A DNA stretch of 64,000 bases from Rhynchopus sp. YZ270_cl-10 (Eukaryota > Euglenozoa > Diplonemea > Diplonemida > Diplonemidae), in contig OZ037909.1 of the NCBI GenBank assembly GCA_964035575.1, positions 868,001 to 932,000 on the forward strand, read 5' to 3'. A program made the translations under genes and the position numbers. The notes beneath the pieces were generated by a model. That model searched no databases and was not told the origin of the DNA. It saw nothing but the letters and a program-made list of their open reading frames with translations. Each line of letters starts with the position of its first letter. Position 1 is the first letter of the stretch. Shown here piece after piece: positions 1 through 8,880 of the stretch.

Positions 1-484
1 AACCGTTTAAAACCTCCTCCAAGTACCTGCAGTCTTTTTTTTTTCAGTCAAAGTATACAATACTCCGGAGAAACCCACTTCGCGGCAGTGCCTATAATTA
101 TGATTTGTACGGTTAATTTTAAGACATTAAACATACTGTGGGTGTTATAACGTTATCGAAAACGTTATATCACCCACAGTATGATTAAAGTGTGTATTTA
201 TGTCCACAATAAAAGGTTTCAGGCCAACGTTGGATACAGACGTTGCCCACCAAAGGGTAGGTGATTGTCGTGGGGTAAACCAAATCATTATGAAAACCCG
301 GTTGCGTCGTTTCTATTGGGTACATATCCCTTCAATTTTTGCGCACATTTTTGCAGACCCCCCTCCTCTCCTATCACCCACCTGCCACAGACTCATTTAC
401 ACTATAAAAATACATAAAAAATTATAACCCATTCGTTTTTTTGACCCCTGAAACTGAAGACGGGGGGGTTTTTGTTAACACAAA
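1..484. other. Gap before first gene, with a perfect-looking foldback
   Basis: No gene is supported here. The stretch holds the inverted repeat at 132-183 and a copy of the short motif GTGATTGTCG near 261, which recurs at other gap positions (5810, 18992, 32347, 53968). A T-run and a GAAG near 461 lie just before the first start codon and may be the processing signal for that gene. Confidence 0.5.
132..183. repeat. Inverted repeat, 23-base arms
   Basis: The arm at 132-154 and the arm at 161-183 are reverse complements except for one base, with a six-base loop. The arms begin CATACTGTGGGTG and end with its complement. No target-site duplication is obvious. It could be a tiny foldback transposon remnant or an RNA hairpin; nothing in the sequence decides between them. 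Confidence 0.75.
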
Positions 485-1324
485 ATGTCTTCAGGCCTGC
501 CTACTAATTTGTCTTTGATGAAAGTGTTTGATGGTAAGGTCAAGCATTTGGAGGCGTATTTTGGGATGAGATTGCGTGATTTGGATGAAGCACTTGTACC
601 TTGGGACCCTGCAGTCCAGGACCACAGCCAGCTTTTGACCAGCGCAAAGAACCTGCAGGCAGACATGGCACAATGGAAACGCTCGCTCCTGCAACTGATG
701 GCGTCTCTTTGGCTCGAACAACGCAAAAACTACACAACGTACTCTCGAGAGGTGGAGGCCACCCTCCGCAAACGACACTACTGCGAGCTTGAAGCACTCT
801 TTTCCTCTCTCCGCTACCAGCCTGAGGAGAAGGACCCAAAGACCTCCTACACACAGCAAGAAGTTGCGCTGAAGACACACCTTAATGAAGGGGGCTACAA
901 ATACTGCCAGCAGGACTTCTTTTTGAATAAGGTGGCGAGAAGGCAGGTGGCGGAGAAGAGCGCGTTGGAGGGGATAACAGGGCGGCATTTTGTGTGTTTA
1001 CAGGAGGCTGCGGATAGGGACAATGCACGTCTTCTGATGGCATTGAACCGGGCGTTGGACACAGGGAACCGAATCTTGACATTGGTGGAGCAAAAGGTCT
1101 CCGTATCGCACCAAGCAAGCAACACACCAAACCTCTACAAAAAGTTTCAAGCCAAGCAGGACCCACACCGCAAAGAGTCCAGCGCAGTTCCTCCCCCAGC
1201 AGACCTCGCTGCAGCGTCTGCTCCAACAGGTTCAGCCATGGATGGATACGGCAAAGGAGGGGGCGAAGGATCGCAAAGTTCGCACAAAGATGAAGGCTCT
1301 GACACTGCCCCTGCCCCAGTTTAG
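485..1324 (+). CDS. Helical protein of unknown function (BAR-like possibility)
   Basis: The 279-residue frame starts at an ATG preceded by CACAAA and ends at a TAG. Residues 1 to about 215 look almost entirely alpha-helical, with alternating charged and hydrophobic residues (MKVFDGKVKHLEAYF, then a long helix around ATLRKRHYCELEALFSS and LNKVARRQVAEKSALEG). The last 65 residues are Pro/Ala/Gly/Ser-rich and probably disordered. No catalytic motif, signal peptide or membrane segment is visible. The long antiparallel helices would fit a BAR-type membrane-bending dimer, but I do not recognise the family and this is only a guess from shape. It is the first of a run of genes all reading the same way. 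Confidence 0.6.
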   Translation: MSSGLPTNLSLMKVFDGKVKHLEAYFGMRLRDLDEALVPWDPAVQDHSQLLTSAKNLQADMAQWKRSLLQLMASLWLEQRKNYTTYSREVEATLRKRHYCELEALFSSLRYQPEEKDPKTSYTQQEVALKTHLNEGGYKYCQQDFFLNKVARRQVAEKSALEGITGRHFVCLQEAADRDNARLLMALNRALDTGNRILTLVEQKVSVSHQASNTPNLYKKFQAKQDPHRKESSAVPPPADLAAASAPTGSAMDGYGKGGGEGSQSSHKDEGSDTAPAPV

Positions 1325-1627
1325 AACACAATCCATTTTTTTTCATTTTTCCAAATAAAAGTGGTATTCTAGCCTACGAATAATTAGTAACAAAGCAAAT
1401 CACCATTTTTTTTGTGAGAGTGCTAATTTTCTATTTCTCCCCCCCCTCTTCACAACCACCTTTTTCCATCCTCAGCAAACCCTTCTCCTTTAGAGGTTAG
1501 AGAACAATACACAGTTTCTACCCAACTATACACCATTTTTTCCCTTCTTAAAATTCGTTTTGTATTTTTTCTCAGTTTTAATAACGCTTCTTGAATCTTC
1601 ACTTATCTACCACCTTATACCCTTGCA
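1325..1627. other. Intergenic, pyrimidine-rich, with AG acceptor candidate
   Basis: T- and C-rich spacer without a coding frame. AATAAA occurs at 1354-1359 soon after the upstream stop. A TTTTTTCTCAG tract ends at 1574-1575, 52 bases before the next ATG, and is a plausible splice acceptor for the 5' leader of the LRR gene. Confidence 0.4.
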
Positions 1628-2896
1628 ATGCGTCCCCTCATTGTCACCCTCCTCTCCACTCTATGGCTGCAACAATGCGAAACGGTAAGTCTACCCGGCT
1701 CTCACGAGGTTATCACCATGATGCGTTCTTTGGGGGTAAATGGCCTTCCAAAGGAGGTGAGCGGGGATCCACACAACCCCAAAGGGATTTGTTATATACC
1801 TGGAGCTGTCTGCGCAGGCCGTCTCCATCCACGTCAACGCGAAGTCATGCTGGTAGCTGCGAACCTTCCTAATGCAGGTCTAACCGGATCGCTTCCAGGG
1901 TTGTCTCAATTGGAGGTTTCCCACCTTCATGACCTCCGCGCGTTGATTCTTTACAACAACGCTGTTTCAGGTACAATTCCAGAATATCTCGGAAACCTTC
2001 CGAACCTCGAAGTGCTCGATCTCTGTCACAATAATTTTCATGGAACGATCCCTGCATCATTAGGAAGGTTGGAAAAACTGCAAGAACTCTGTCTTTGCCA
2101 CAGCCGTCTCTCCGGAACCATACCAGCAAACCTGATGGAGAAGATGCCGGCCCTCCGCAAGCTCTTTCTGCAACACAACCGCCTCGGTGGGGTGCTCCCC
2201 CGCTTCGCCGGTGTGTCGTCTCTCGTTGAAGTGGACATTAGTGGAAACTCTCTGTCCGGGGGTCTCCCAAGCTTTGCAGGGCTTTCTACCGTAACCCATC
2301 TAATTCTCGATGACAACCAAATCAATGGAGAGCTTCCTCCAGAAATGCTGCGAGGGCTACGCAGTGCAACACACATTGCGCTTCAGAACAATGCAATTCA
2401 TGGGGGAATTCCTGCATTGTGGGGCGTCCTAGGGAGTCCTTTGAAGACGCTACGTCTTGGGGGAAACGATTTGGATGGGGAAATTCCAGGGAGTTTGACG
2501 CTTTTGCGCGAATTAAGTACACTTGAATTGCAAGACAACCATTTGACTGGAGTGGTTCCTCCTGCGTTGCGTGGGATGGATGCGTTGAAAACATTTCTTC
2601 TTGATGGAAATGAACTTTCAATATCAGGCGAGACCAAAGAAACATTACGAGGAATGGCCTCCTTAGATAACGTTACCATAGGGAAAGTGGAAGCCGAGAG
2701 TGGTGGTGGTGGTGGTGGTGCAGAGGGGAGCAGTCTGCTGTTGACCCTCCGCTGGCTGGCACCGTTTCTGCTCTGGGGGTATGTCGGTGGAGCTTCGTGT
2801 CGGTTCCCCTTCCGCAGAGGGGTAGGTCTAGGTACGTTGTTCTCTCGTGCAGTGGCGTTTCTGGCGGGGGTCGTGTTGCTGCAGAGTGTGCAGTGA
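1628..2896 (+). CDS. Secreted or surface leucine-rich-repeat protein
   Basis: The 422-residue protein begins with a hydrophobic signal-like segment (MRPLIVTLLSTLWL). Residues about 60-345 hold nine or ten plant-type leucine-rich repeats of 23-24 residues, pattern LxxLxLxxNxLxGxIP, for example ILYNNAVSGTIP, LDLCHNNFHGTIP and LRLGGNDLDGEIP. The N-terminal block has the short Cys-containing cap common in such proteins. A Gly run (about residues 357-363) leads to a C-terminal tail ending in a hydrophobic stretch (AVAFLAGVVLLQ), which could be a GPI-attachment signal or a terminal membrane anchor. No kinase domain follows, so it is a receptor-like or adhesive ectodomain rather than a receptor kinase. 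The ligand cannot be inferred. Confidence 0.85.
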   Translation: MRPLIVTLLSTLWLQQCETVSLPGSHEVITMMRSLGVNGLPKEVSGDPHNPKGICYIPGAVCAGRLHPRQREVMLVAANLPNAGLTGSLPGLSQLEVSHLHDLRALILYNNAVSGTIPEYLGNLPNLEVLDLCHNNFHGTIPASLGRLEKLQELCLCHSRLSGTIPANLMEKMPALRKLFLQHNRLGGVLPRFAGVSSLVEVDISGNSLSGGLPSFAGLSTVTHLILDDNQINGELPPEMLRGLRSATHIALQNNAIHGGIPALWGVLGSPLKTLRLGGNDLDGEIPGSLTLLRELSTLELQDNHLTGVVPPALRGMDALKTFLLDGNELSISGETKETLRGMASLDNVTIGKVEAESGGGGGGAEGSSLLLTLRWLAPFLLWGYVGGASCRFPFRRGVGLGTLFSRAVAFLAGVVLLQSVQ

Positions 2897-3506
2897 GTGT
2901 GGGAGGGGGGAGGGGGAGGGTTCTTAGCATTCTTGATGATGGCAGTACATTGCTTGAATTACAAGATATCTGTCTGGCGGCAGGGATTGATTGGGGTATG
3001 TGGGATAGGGGGGGGTAACCTATACATGCCGTTTGTTTTAATTCTGTTTTTTTTTTGCTGATTTTAAAGTTGCTGTTATTTTTTGCCTCTGGGTTTAGTA
3101 TTTGATTAGCTGTTTAAAAAGGATGTCTTTTTATTTTTTGGTGACTAAGCATTGGTAGGAAGCAAACAGAAAGGCTTAGGTTCATCTCATAAAAAACTTT
3201 TCATTAAACCACAACCCCCGCCACGCTCTGCTCATAACCCAAAAACCTTTTCAAAAATATTTCCTTCTTTTTTTTTTACGAAAAAAAAAAAAGGAATTTT
3301 ACATCCCCCACTCCGCTGATTTACACAAAAACACGAAGTCATAGCACCAAAATAAACTCGCAAACCCCCTCCGTTTTTTCCCCCTCCCCCTTCCCCCTCT
3401 TCCCCCCTTCCCTCCTCCATTACCCCTCATTCCTCATTCCTCATCTTCAACCCCTTCCTCCAAACATCATTTCTTCCAGGGGGGCTTGGGTGGGGGTTTT
3501 GGCGTT
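2897..3506. other. Intergenic with stem-loop and long pyrimidine tract
   Basis: No gene seen. It contains the CTAAGC hairpin at 3140-3200 and, from about 3360, an almost pure C/T tract with three TCCTCAT-type repeats, ending in CTTCCAG at 3473-3479. That AG lies 27 bases before the UXS start codon. Confidence 0.45.
3140..3200 (+). repeat. Stem-loop, CTAAGC/GCTTAG type, long loop
   Basis: GGTGA precedes CTAAGC at 3145-3150, which pairs with GCTTAG at 3174-3179. The loop is 23 bases, longer than the usual seven. The 3' tail (TTCATCTCATAAAAAACTTTTC) is cited here in parts: TTCATCTCAT, then AAAAAACTTTTC. The same GTGA, stem and tail are found at 4983, 6334, 33722, 61427 and 62940. Confidence 0.7.
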
Positions 3507-5679
3507 ATGTCAGAACGCAAATCGCTGGGTCTCGCTGTGGTGCTGACTGTGGCAGCGTGCTATGCGATCTGGGGTGGACACAACCATAGGGGGATGAGCG
3601 CTGCAGCACAGCAGCAGCAGGAGGACCGGATGCGGGCTGAGATCTCCAGCCTGCGGGAGGAGATGTCTGGGGTGCAGGAACGGCAGAGCAGCTACCCTGA
3701 GACCAACACACTGCCGTCCTCCAAACGCAAGCGCATCCTCATAACCGGAGGGGCCGGCTTTGTTGGGTCCAACCTTGTAGACAAACTCATGCGCGAAGGC
3801 AACCACGTCATTGTCCTCGATAACTTCTTTACCGGCAGAATCGAAAACATTCAACACTGGATTGGCCACCCAAACTTCGCCCTCGTTGAACACGACGTCG
3901 TAAACAGCATCACCTTCCAGGTTGATCAGATCTACCACATGGCCTCTCCAGCGTCACCTCCTCATTATATGTTTGACCCCATGCAGACAATCAGAACCAA
4001 CACAGAAGGTACCCGCAATATGCTGGAAATCGCACGCCAAACCGGGGCCCGCATTCTGTTTACCTCCACCTCAGAGGTGTACGGCGACCCTGAGGTGCAC
4101 CCCCAACCAGAGACCTATTGGGGTAACGTAAACCCCATAGGACCACGGTCCTGCTACGATGAAGCAAAGCGTCTCGGGGAGACCATGATGTACGCCTACG
4201 CACAGATGTACAACGTTGAGGTAAGGGTGGTGCGGATCTTCAACACCTTTGGCCCGCGTATGCACCCCAACGATGGGCGTGTGGTCAGCAACTTCATCAT
4301 TCAGTCCCTCCAAGGGAAAGACATTACCATCTATGGGGATGGCCACCATACGCGTTCCTTCCAGTTTGTGGACGATCTTGTGAATGGTATCTACACGGTA
4401 ATGAACGGAGACGTTTCAACGCCTGTGAACGTCGGTAACCCAGAGGAATACACAATCTCACAGTTTGCGAACCTCATTAAGGTATGTGGAAGAGGGGGGG
4501 AGTGCTGAAGAAAAATGGTGGAGAGTGAAGTGGTCTAAATCAGCGCCGTGCTTTTTTTCTCCCCAAGGCGACCAAAACATTGAGTATATTTCTTGACAGT
4601 GCTTTCTGCCAGCCGATGAGCGGTGAGGCGTTTGCATTCTCTTTTTCATTGGTTTTGTGATCGGTTCAAAAAATAGTGGAGATCATTCTTCGGGTGCTAA
4701 TATAACCAAATATTTTGCCTTTATTTTCCCCTACACCCACAGGAGATCACCGGGACAACAAGCCAGATCATCTACAAGCCTGCCTCGAAGGACGACCCAT
4801 CGCAGAGAAAGCCCGACATCACAAAGGCGAAAGAGCTCCTTGGCTGGCAACCTAAAGTGAGTGTACGAGAGGTATGTTGGCACCCCCTTCTGTTCTGCTA
4901 TGTCTCTATTACGCAGCCAAGTGTTATTTTTTTTTCCCTTCTTTATGCTTTGTGCTGAACTCTCTACTGCATTGCATTGCAAGGTGACTAAGCACAAGAG
5001 GCTTAGGATCATCTTATAAACTTTTCTTCGCATCTCTCCGGCTTACCACCTTCGCCCGCGGAGTAGAACTCCATCTGCTTTGCTTCCAGCACCTCTGTCT
5101 TTTGCCGAATACCCTTATCATGCGCCACGAGTTCATCATGAGCAATGTTACGTACGCGTTCCCAAATGCGCGGAGAGGTTTTGTACCCCTCATTGCACAG
5201 ATCGGCAGTCACGTGTGGCATGAAGTCCGCGTCCCCCATGTCCAAGCGATTGCGATACTCTTCACGCACGCTCCTCATATCCACGAAGAAATTCGCATCT
5301 TCAGCACACAGATTCGTATTCCTGACGAGCTCGCAAATGAAAGTCCCTCGTTCGCTCTCGAGTCTGTCCACCTCGGCCTCGCTAGCAGTGAAGATAAGGC
5401 GCCTGTGGAGAAGTGCACGAGGGTTCGACAGTCGGGCACACCTCACGGTGCATCCAAGGACACACTGTCACCCTCATGTCATGCGGGGCTTCGGATTTCA
5501 AGTAAAACCTCTTTTTATACATAAATTTAGTTCTAGCCTATCAACAACCTCTTTTTTCTCAACCTCAGGGACTCGGGAAAACCGTTGCGTACTTCAAGGA
5601 GCAGCTGGAGAAGAACGGGGGCAAAATCGACACCATTGGGCAGGAGCCAAAGAAGCCGGGCTACTTGACGAAAAAGTAG
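3507..5679 (+). CDS. UXS: UDP-glucuronic acid decarboxylase (UDP-xylose synthase), three exons
   Basis: Converts UDP-glucuronate to UDP-xylose with NAD+ in the Golgi lumen or cytosol, supplying xylose for glycans. Exons are 3507-4481, 4743-4871 and 5569-5679, with phase-0 GT-AG introns, giving 404 residues, the usual family length. Residues 6-22 form a membrane anchor (LGLAVVLTVAACYAIWG), so this is probably a type II Golgi protein. The NAD-binding motif GGAGFVGS lies near residue 80. The catalytic pair YxxxK is in SCYDEAK (Y217, K221), after TSTSEVYGDPEVHPQPE and before RIFNTFGPRM. The C-terminus, ending KKPGYLTKK, comes from exons 2 and 3. The start is the ATG at 3507; a longer frame upstream begins only with TTG. 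Intron 2 (697 bases) holds a stem-loop and an antisense exon-like stretch. Confidence 0.94.
4598..4650 (+). repeat. AGTGC/GCATT-type stem-loop inside UXS intron 1
   Basis: CAGTGC at 4599-4604 faces TTTGCATT near 4633-4640, with an inner CCGATGAGCGG hairpin, followed by CTCTTTTTC. It is a weaker copy of the element seen at 26407, 34916, 50912, 54820 and 55310. Confidence 0.5.
4983..5024 (+). repeat. Stem-loop, CTAAGC/GCTTAG, inside UXS intron 2
   Basis: GGTGA, then CTAAGC (4988-4993), seven-base loop ACAAGAG, GCTTAG (5001-5006), then GATCATCTTATAAACTTTT. Over about 40 bases it differs from the copy at 61427-61468 by roughly one base, although that copy is 56 kb away. Confidence 0.8.
5047..5403 (-). 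pseudogene. Antisense exon-like coding fragment within UXS intron 2
   Basis: Read on the minus strand, this 357-base stretch is an open frame. It is preceded by a pyrimidine-rich CTCCACAG acceptor and followed by a good donor, GTAAGC. The predicted peptide is rich in charged helical residues (EAEVDRLESERGTF, MRSVREEYRNRLDMGDADF, RIWERVRNIAHDELVAH) and reads like real protein, unlike the shadow frames elsewhere. The open frame extends further at both ends (5009-5446). I do not recognise the family. It may be an exon of a second gene placed inside the UXS intron, or a copied fragment of a gene located elsewhere. It is the only good minus-strand coding candidate in the window. Confidence 0.45.
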
Positions 5680-6169
5680 TATAAAAGCAAAAAAGCCGTA
5701 GTGATCGTACAACTCACACACAATACGACGGCAATCCTTTCCTTCAAAAAATGGTACTATCCTGGCCTCCTTTTTTTGGGTAATATTTGAGACATAACCT
5801 ACCTCTTGGTGATTGTCGATACAAAAAAAGAAAGCATACAGGGGAGTGGGAGGGGGGGAAACATAACATGTAGTGATTTTTTTTTTGTAATAAAGTTGGA
5901 TGATTTTTGTTTGTTACTTTCTCTTTATTTGAAAGTATACGAAGTATACATTGTACTCCCTGAGTCTCGGAGACTCTTCGATGATATTTTAAAGTGTTTT
6001 CGCGAATCCTTTAGACCCCAAGCCGTTTTTTTTTTTTGGACCCACTTTTGAGATTTGGTTCTTTGGGCTCTCTATCCGATAAAGGGTCCTCACATTGCGT
6101 GGAGCTCACACGAAATACAAGCGAGGTGTCTACACATTCTCAAGTATTCAAAGAAAAAAAAGGCTCCGG

Positions 6170-6297
6170 CCTACATTGAGTACAGACCCTAGGTTCCCCA
6201 AGCGGGTCCTTAGGCAATTATCGACAACAAAATAATATAGTGGAGCACACTCTCGGGTGGCTACACTAATACAACCAAGTTTTCAAAAAAAAACAAC
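6170..6297 (+). repeat. Composite module: ATTGAGTACAG stem, GTCGACA, then CTACACTAATAC hairpin
   Basis: The order is ACATTGAGTACA, a hairpin GACCC (6185-6189) with GGGTC (6204-6208), TTATCGACAACAA, then GTGGAGCACACTC paired with GGGTGG, and CTACACTAATACAACC followed by AAGTTTTC and an A-run. Parts of the same chain recur at 8540, 18945, 31640, 34284, 35744, 36045 and 41106 with different but still paired stems. This is the most complete copy. Confidence 0.65.
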
Positions 6298-6333
6298 GGA
6301 GATTCAGTCGCTGCTTCACTTTTCTCTTTCTAT

Positions 6334-6370
6334 GGTGACTAAGCAGGGGAAGCTTAGATTGGTCTACACG
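6334..6370 (+). repeat. Stem-loop, CTAAGC/GCTTAG
   Basis: GGTGA, CTAAGC (6339-6344), loop AGGGGAA, GCTTAG (6352-6357). The stem is identical to other copies, but the 3' tail (ATTGGTCTACACGG) has diverged from TCATCTT. Confidence 0.65.
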
Positions 6371-6959
6371 GTGGACTCGTAAGGACATTGTGGGTGGCAG
6401 AACCCGGTTCGTCTAACTAACTTTTCTTATGGAAAACTTATTTTTTTTTTGTCGTTTTGTGGAGTTCGTCGAGGCGCTTTTTTTTTTTGCACCGAACTTC
6501 AATATGACAACATCCGGGGGGTTCCCCAGTTCGCGAACCCTGGATAGGATATATCTTTTAATTTGCTAAATTGTTGGAACAGGCAGTTGCCACGACTTTT
6601 CATGCAATCTCCCATTTTCAAAAAAAAAAAAAAACACACAGAACACTTATAACCTCAGAAAAAACAAAGTTGCCCCTCAATTTTTTCTTTTTCTTTCGTG
6701 TATATTTTGTGAGGTTACCCTCCACCACACTATTTCTATTTTTCAACGCATTCAAGAAGTTTCTCTATTTATTAACTTCACTTTCTGTCAAAAATTTTTC
6801 TAACCAATCGGCAACCACCCCTCCCACAGAGAACGCCCCATTTAATACACAACACCACCCTCCCCCTCCTCCTCACTATGGCCCAAAAGTGAAGCCCAAC
6901 TCTTAGTAGCACCCTTTGATTTTTTTTTCTCTCTCCCCCTACCCTATCCACACCTTTTA

Positions 6960-7760
6960 ATGGGAAAACGCTGCAGAGAGGATGATGTGGATCGAGGCAC
7001 GAAAGTTGCACGGGTAGAAACTGCCCCACCGCCATCACCATCACCTCCAATCGTCCAAGAACCTTCCTCACCTCCAGTTTCTGCCCCTCTGAATCTTATT
7101 TCACGACGTGAGGTAGTAACGCATATCTTCAGCATAGCATCTGCTTTGCGTGTACCCAATATGCAGACCTGTGTAGACACCTGCGAGACCTCTTCATGCA
7201 TCACATCAGCAATCATTGGAGCCTCCTGCCTCAACACACACCGCCTTTTTCTGCACAACAGCATTGACACCGAGCTTGGCCGCGCCCTTCTTGGCGTTTC
7301 TTGCGAAGAGGAGCACCGAGCTGCACTTCTCGCTGCCACGGTGCTGTTGGTCACCGGGAAGGTTATGGGGTGGGAGCCTGGGGTGGCTTCGTTGGGTTGT
7401 GCGTTTGCGAACGAAACGGAACCGTACCTCCCTGTGCACAGCGAGGAGAGGTTGGAGGAGAGCGCGGAGTGGGTGGTGTCCTTGGAGCTGCCGGTTGTGA
7501 CCGCGTTGTGTTGGAACGTCTCCTCGGATTCGTTGGAAACCCATATGAGTGTGTTGTCGGAAAGCACAGCGCATCTGACAAAAGCGTTCATCCGAAGAAT
7601 TTATATGGAGTCCGAAGGTGACGTGCTCCGCAGTGCTCTCAGCACACTCCCGCAAATCACCAAAAGGTTAGAGGAGCTTGCAAGGGTGGTCTGCACGAAG
7701 GCAGTTCCGTCAGAGTTGCTCCGAGAAGAGTTGCGGCCATACGGGGTTTTGGGGGGTTAG
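6960..7760 (+). CDS. Divergent cyclin-like protein
   Basis: The 266-residue protein starts at an ATG after a T/C tract. Residues 1-45 are disordered and Pro-rich, with a basic start (MGKRCREDD). Residues about 50-190 resemble one cyclin box: RREVVTHIFSIASALRV, then ALLAATVLLVTGKVMGWEPGVAS in the position of the helix-3 region, and ELPVVTALCWNVSSDSLETHM matching the ending 'L..L.W.l...t...f' of cyclin folds. The Lys and Glu that contact the kinase in canonical cyclins are not clearly conserved. It could be a transcription-type or orphan cyclin, or a TFIIB-like helical repeat. Identification rests on pattern only. Confidence 0.45.
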   Translation: MGKRCREDDVDRGTKVARVETAPPPSPSPPIVQEPSSPPVSAPLNLISRREVVTHIFSIASALRVPNMQTCVDTCETSSCITSAIIGASCLNTHRLFLHNSIDTELGRALLGVSCEEEHRAALLAATVLLVTGKVMGWEPGVASLGCAFANETEPYLPVHSEERLEESAEWVVSLELPVVTALCWNVSSDSLETHMSVLSESTAHLTKAFIRRIYMESEGDVLRSALSTLPQITKRLEELARVVCTKAVPSELLREELRPYGVLGG

Positions 7761-8661
7761 AGATGAGGGAAGGAACGGAAGAAGGAGCTTTTTAAAAAAA
7801 GGGAAGGAGGGAGGGAAGGAGGGGATTAGGGGAAAATTTTTTTTGTGCTTACATTCAGTGTTATTAGAACCTGAATATGATTAGCTAAAACGGTAAATTT
7901 GTCCTCACGCTTTCTCCCCCCTTTTTTTTGAATCATTCCCCCCTCACCCAATTATCACGTGGCGCCACTCAAGCTAGCTGCGGTACGGAAAAAAAAAGAT
8001 ACAGTATGGTAGTGAGGACAAATCAAGTGGCAAAATGTTAGTTTTTGGTTTTGTTTTTGTAACGTGCCTGCCCGAGAGGTTGTTTAAAGTTAATCTCACT
8101 TTTTTTTGATTTTTCTTTTTGATATTCAGTGACAATGTAGTAATTATCCCCCAATAAAATACGGGAAATTACCGCTTTTAACGTATCGCCTTGCATTGCT
8201 TTTAACCCGCTTTTTGCATTGTTTGAGGCGGTACATTACAAATTTCATGAAATAGCAATAACATGTTCACTGTTGTTATAGAAGTCTAGCGATTGCTGTC
8301 AAAACGTTGCGCCATGAAGCGCCTCTTAAAAACTTAAGGGTACGGTACCTCGCTGTATCAAGGATGTACCCTTTCCCCCCCCTTTTTCTTTGAGAAGAAA
8401 GGGGGGAAAACGATGATTTTAGAGTGTTCGTGATACCCCAAAAAAAAGCACAGAAGTGCTACGAAATAGCAGGAGGGTCAGGGAACACCACAAAAGGCGG
8501 TCCCTCTCTCAATGTGGAATATATGAACGAAACCGGGGGGAGAAAATAGTGGAGTGTAACGTCGAATGTCTACACTAATGTATACCAAGTTTTTTTTTTC
8601 AAAAAAAAAGAAAAGAAAAATACCACAAGCAGGGCTTCCCTTCTTCTTGGATGAGAGATGT
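7761..8661. other. Gene-free stretch, T-runs and one stem-loop module
   Basis: No gene supported. An inverted repeat AAGGGTAC / GTACCCTT spans about 8337-8371. A CTACACTAATG module lies at 8540-8592. The rest is poly-T and G/A-rich low complexity. Confidence 0.45.
8540..8592 (+). repeat. CTACACTAATG-type module
   Basis: AATAGTGGAGTGTAACG, then GTCTACACTAATGTATACC and AAGTTTTTTTTTTC. It matches the 3' half of the module at 6170-6297 with changed stem bases. Confidence 0.55.
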
Positions 8662-8715
8662 GCGAAGCAAAAGTCGTAACAAGGTTGCTGTAGGTGAACC
8701 TGCAGCAGGATCATT
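8662..8715 (+). rRNA. 18S rRNA 3' end fragment (helix 45)
   Basis: AAGCAAAAGTCGTAACAAGG followed by GTAGGTGAACCTGC and GGATCATT is the universally conserved 3' end of eukaryotic 18S rRNA. Helix 45 is intact: GCTG at the 5' side pairs with CAGC after the GGTGAACC loop, and the next T is matched by an A. From memory, trypanosomatids have AGCTG/CAGCT here, so this looks like a compensated variant of the same form. Only about 54 bases of 18S are present, so it is a displaced piece of rDNA and not a working gene. Confidence 0.9.
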
Positions 8716-8835
8716 CCCAAAGTCGGCTCTGTGTTTACACAGACTGAAAATGGTCATTTTGTCAGGCAAAGAATTTTCCCAAAGCTCCGAGCTTTTGGCG
8801 TCCCTGTTAGTAGCGCTGTCTACTGCAGGCGACAA
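8716..8835 (+). other. ITS1, apparently complete
   Basis: The roughly 120 bases between the 18S end and the 5.8S start are the expected position of internal transcribed spacer 1. The first part contains a small GTGTTTACAC hairpin near 8731. Its presence shows the fragment came from contiguous rDNA or unprocessed pre-rRNA. Confidence 0.75.
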
Positions 8836-8880
8836 CAACTGCACTTATCGGTGGATGTCTTGGCTCTGGGATCGATGAAG
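8836..8880 (+). rRNA. 5.8S rRNA 5' fragment, truncated
   Basis: ACTTATCGGTGGATGTCTTG and GGCTCTGGGATCGATGAAG match the conserved start of 5.8S rRNA (CGGTGGAT...CGATGAAG). Homology stops at GATGAAG (8880), where AACGCAG should follow. The sequence continues as GCTTTCATCTTCACAAG and a T-run, which resembles the TTCATCTT plus T-run tail of the dispersed stem-loops. The junction may therefore be meaningful. Confidence 0.85.

Larger units (their letters stand above)
5680..6959. other. Gene-free stretch with composite stem-loop module
   Basis: No supported gene. It holds GTGATTGTCGATAC at 5808, a TTTGAAAGTATACGAA motif at 5929, the long module at 6170-6297 and the CTAAGC hairpin at 6334-6370. The last 150 bases are C/T-rich and run into the next start codon. 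Confidence 0.5.

Noticed and set aside
4988-5006. Sarcin-ricin loop of 28S rRNA, because of ACGAGAGG
   Set aside because: Only eight bases agree; the stems and everything downstream differ from the 28S sequence, and stems vary between copies.
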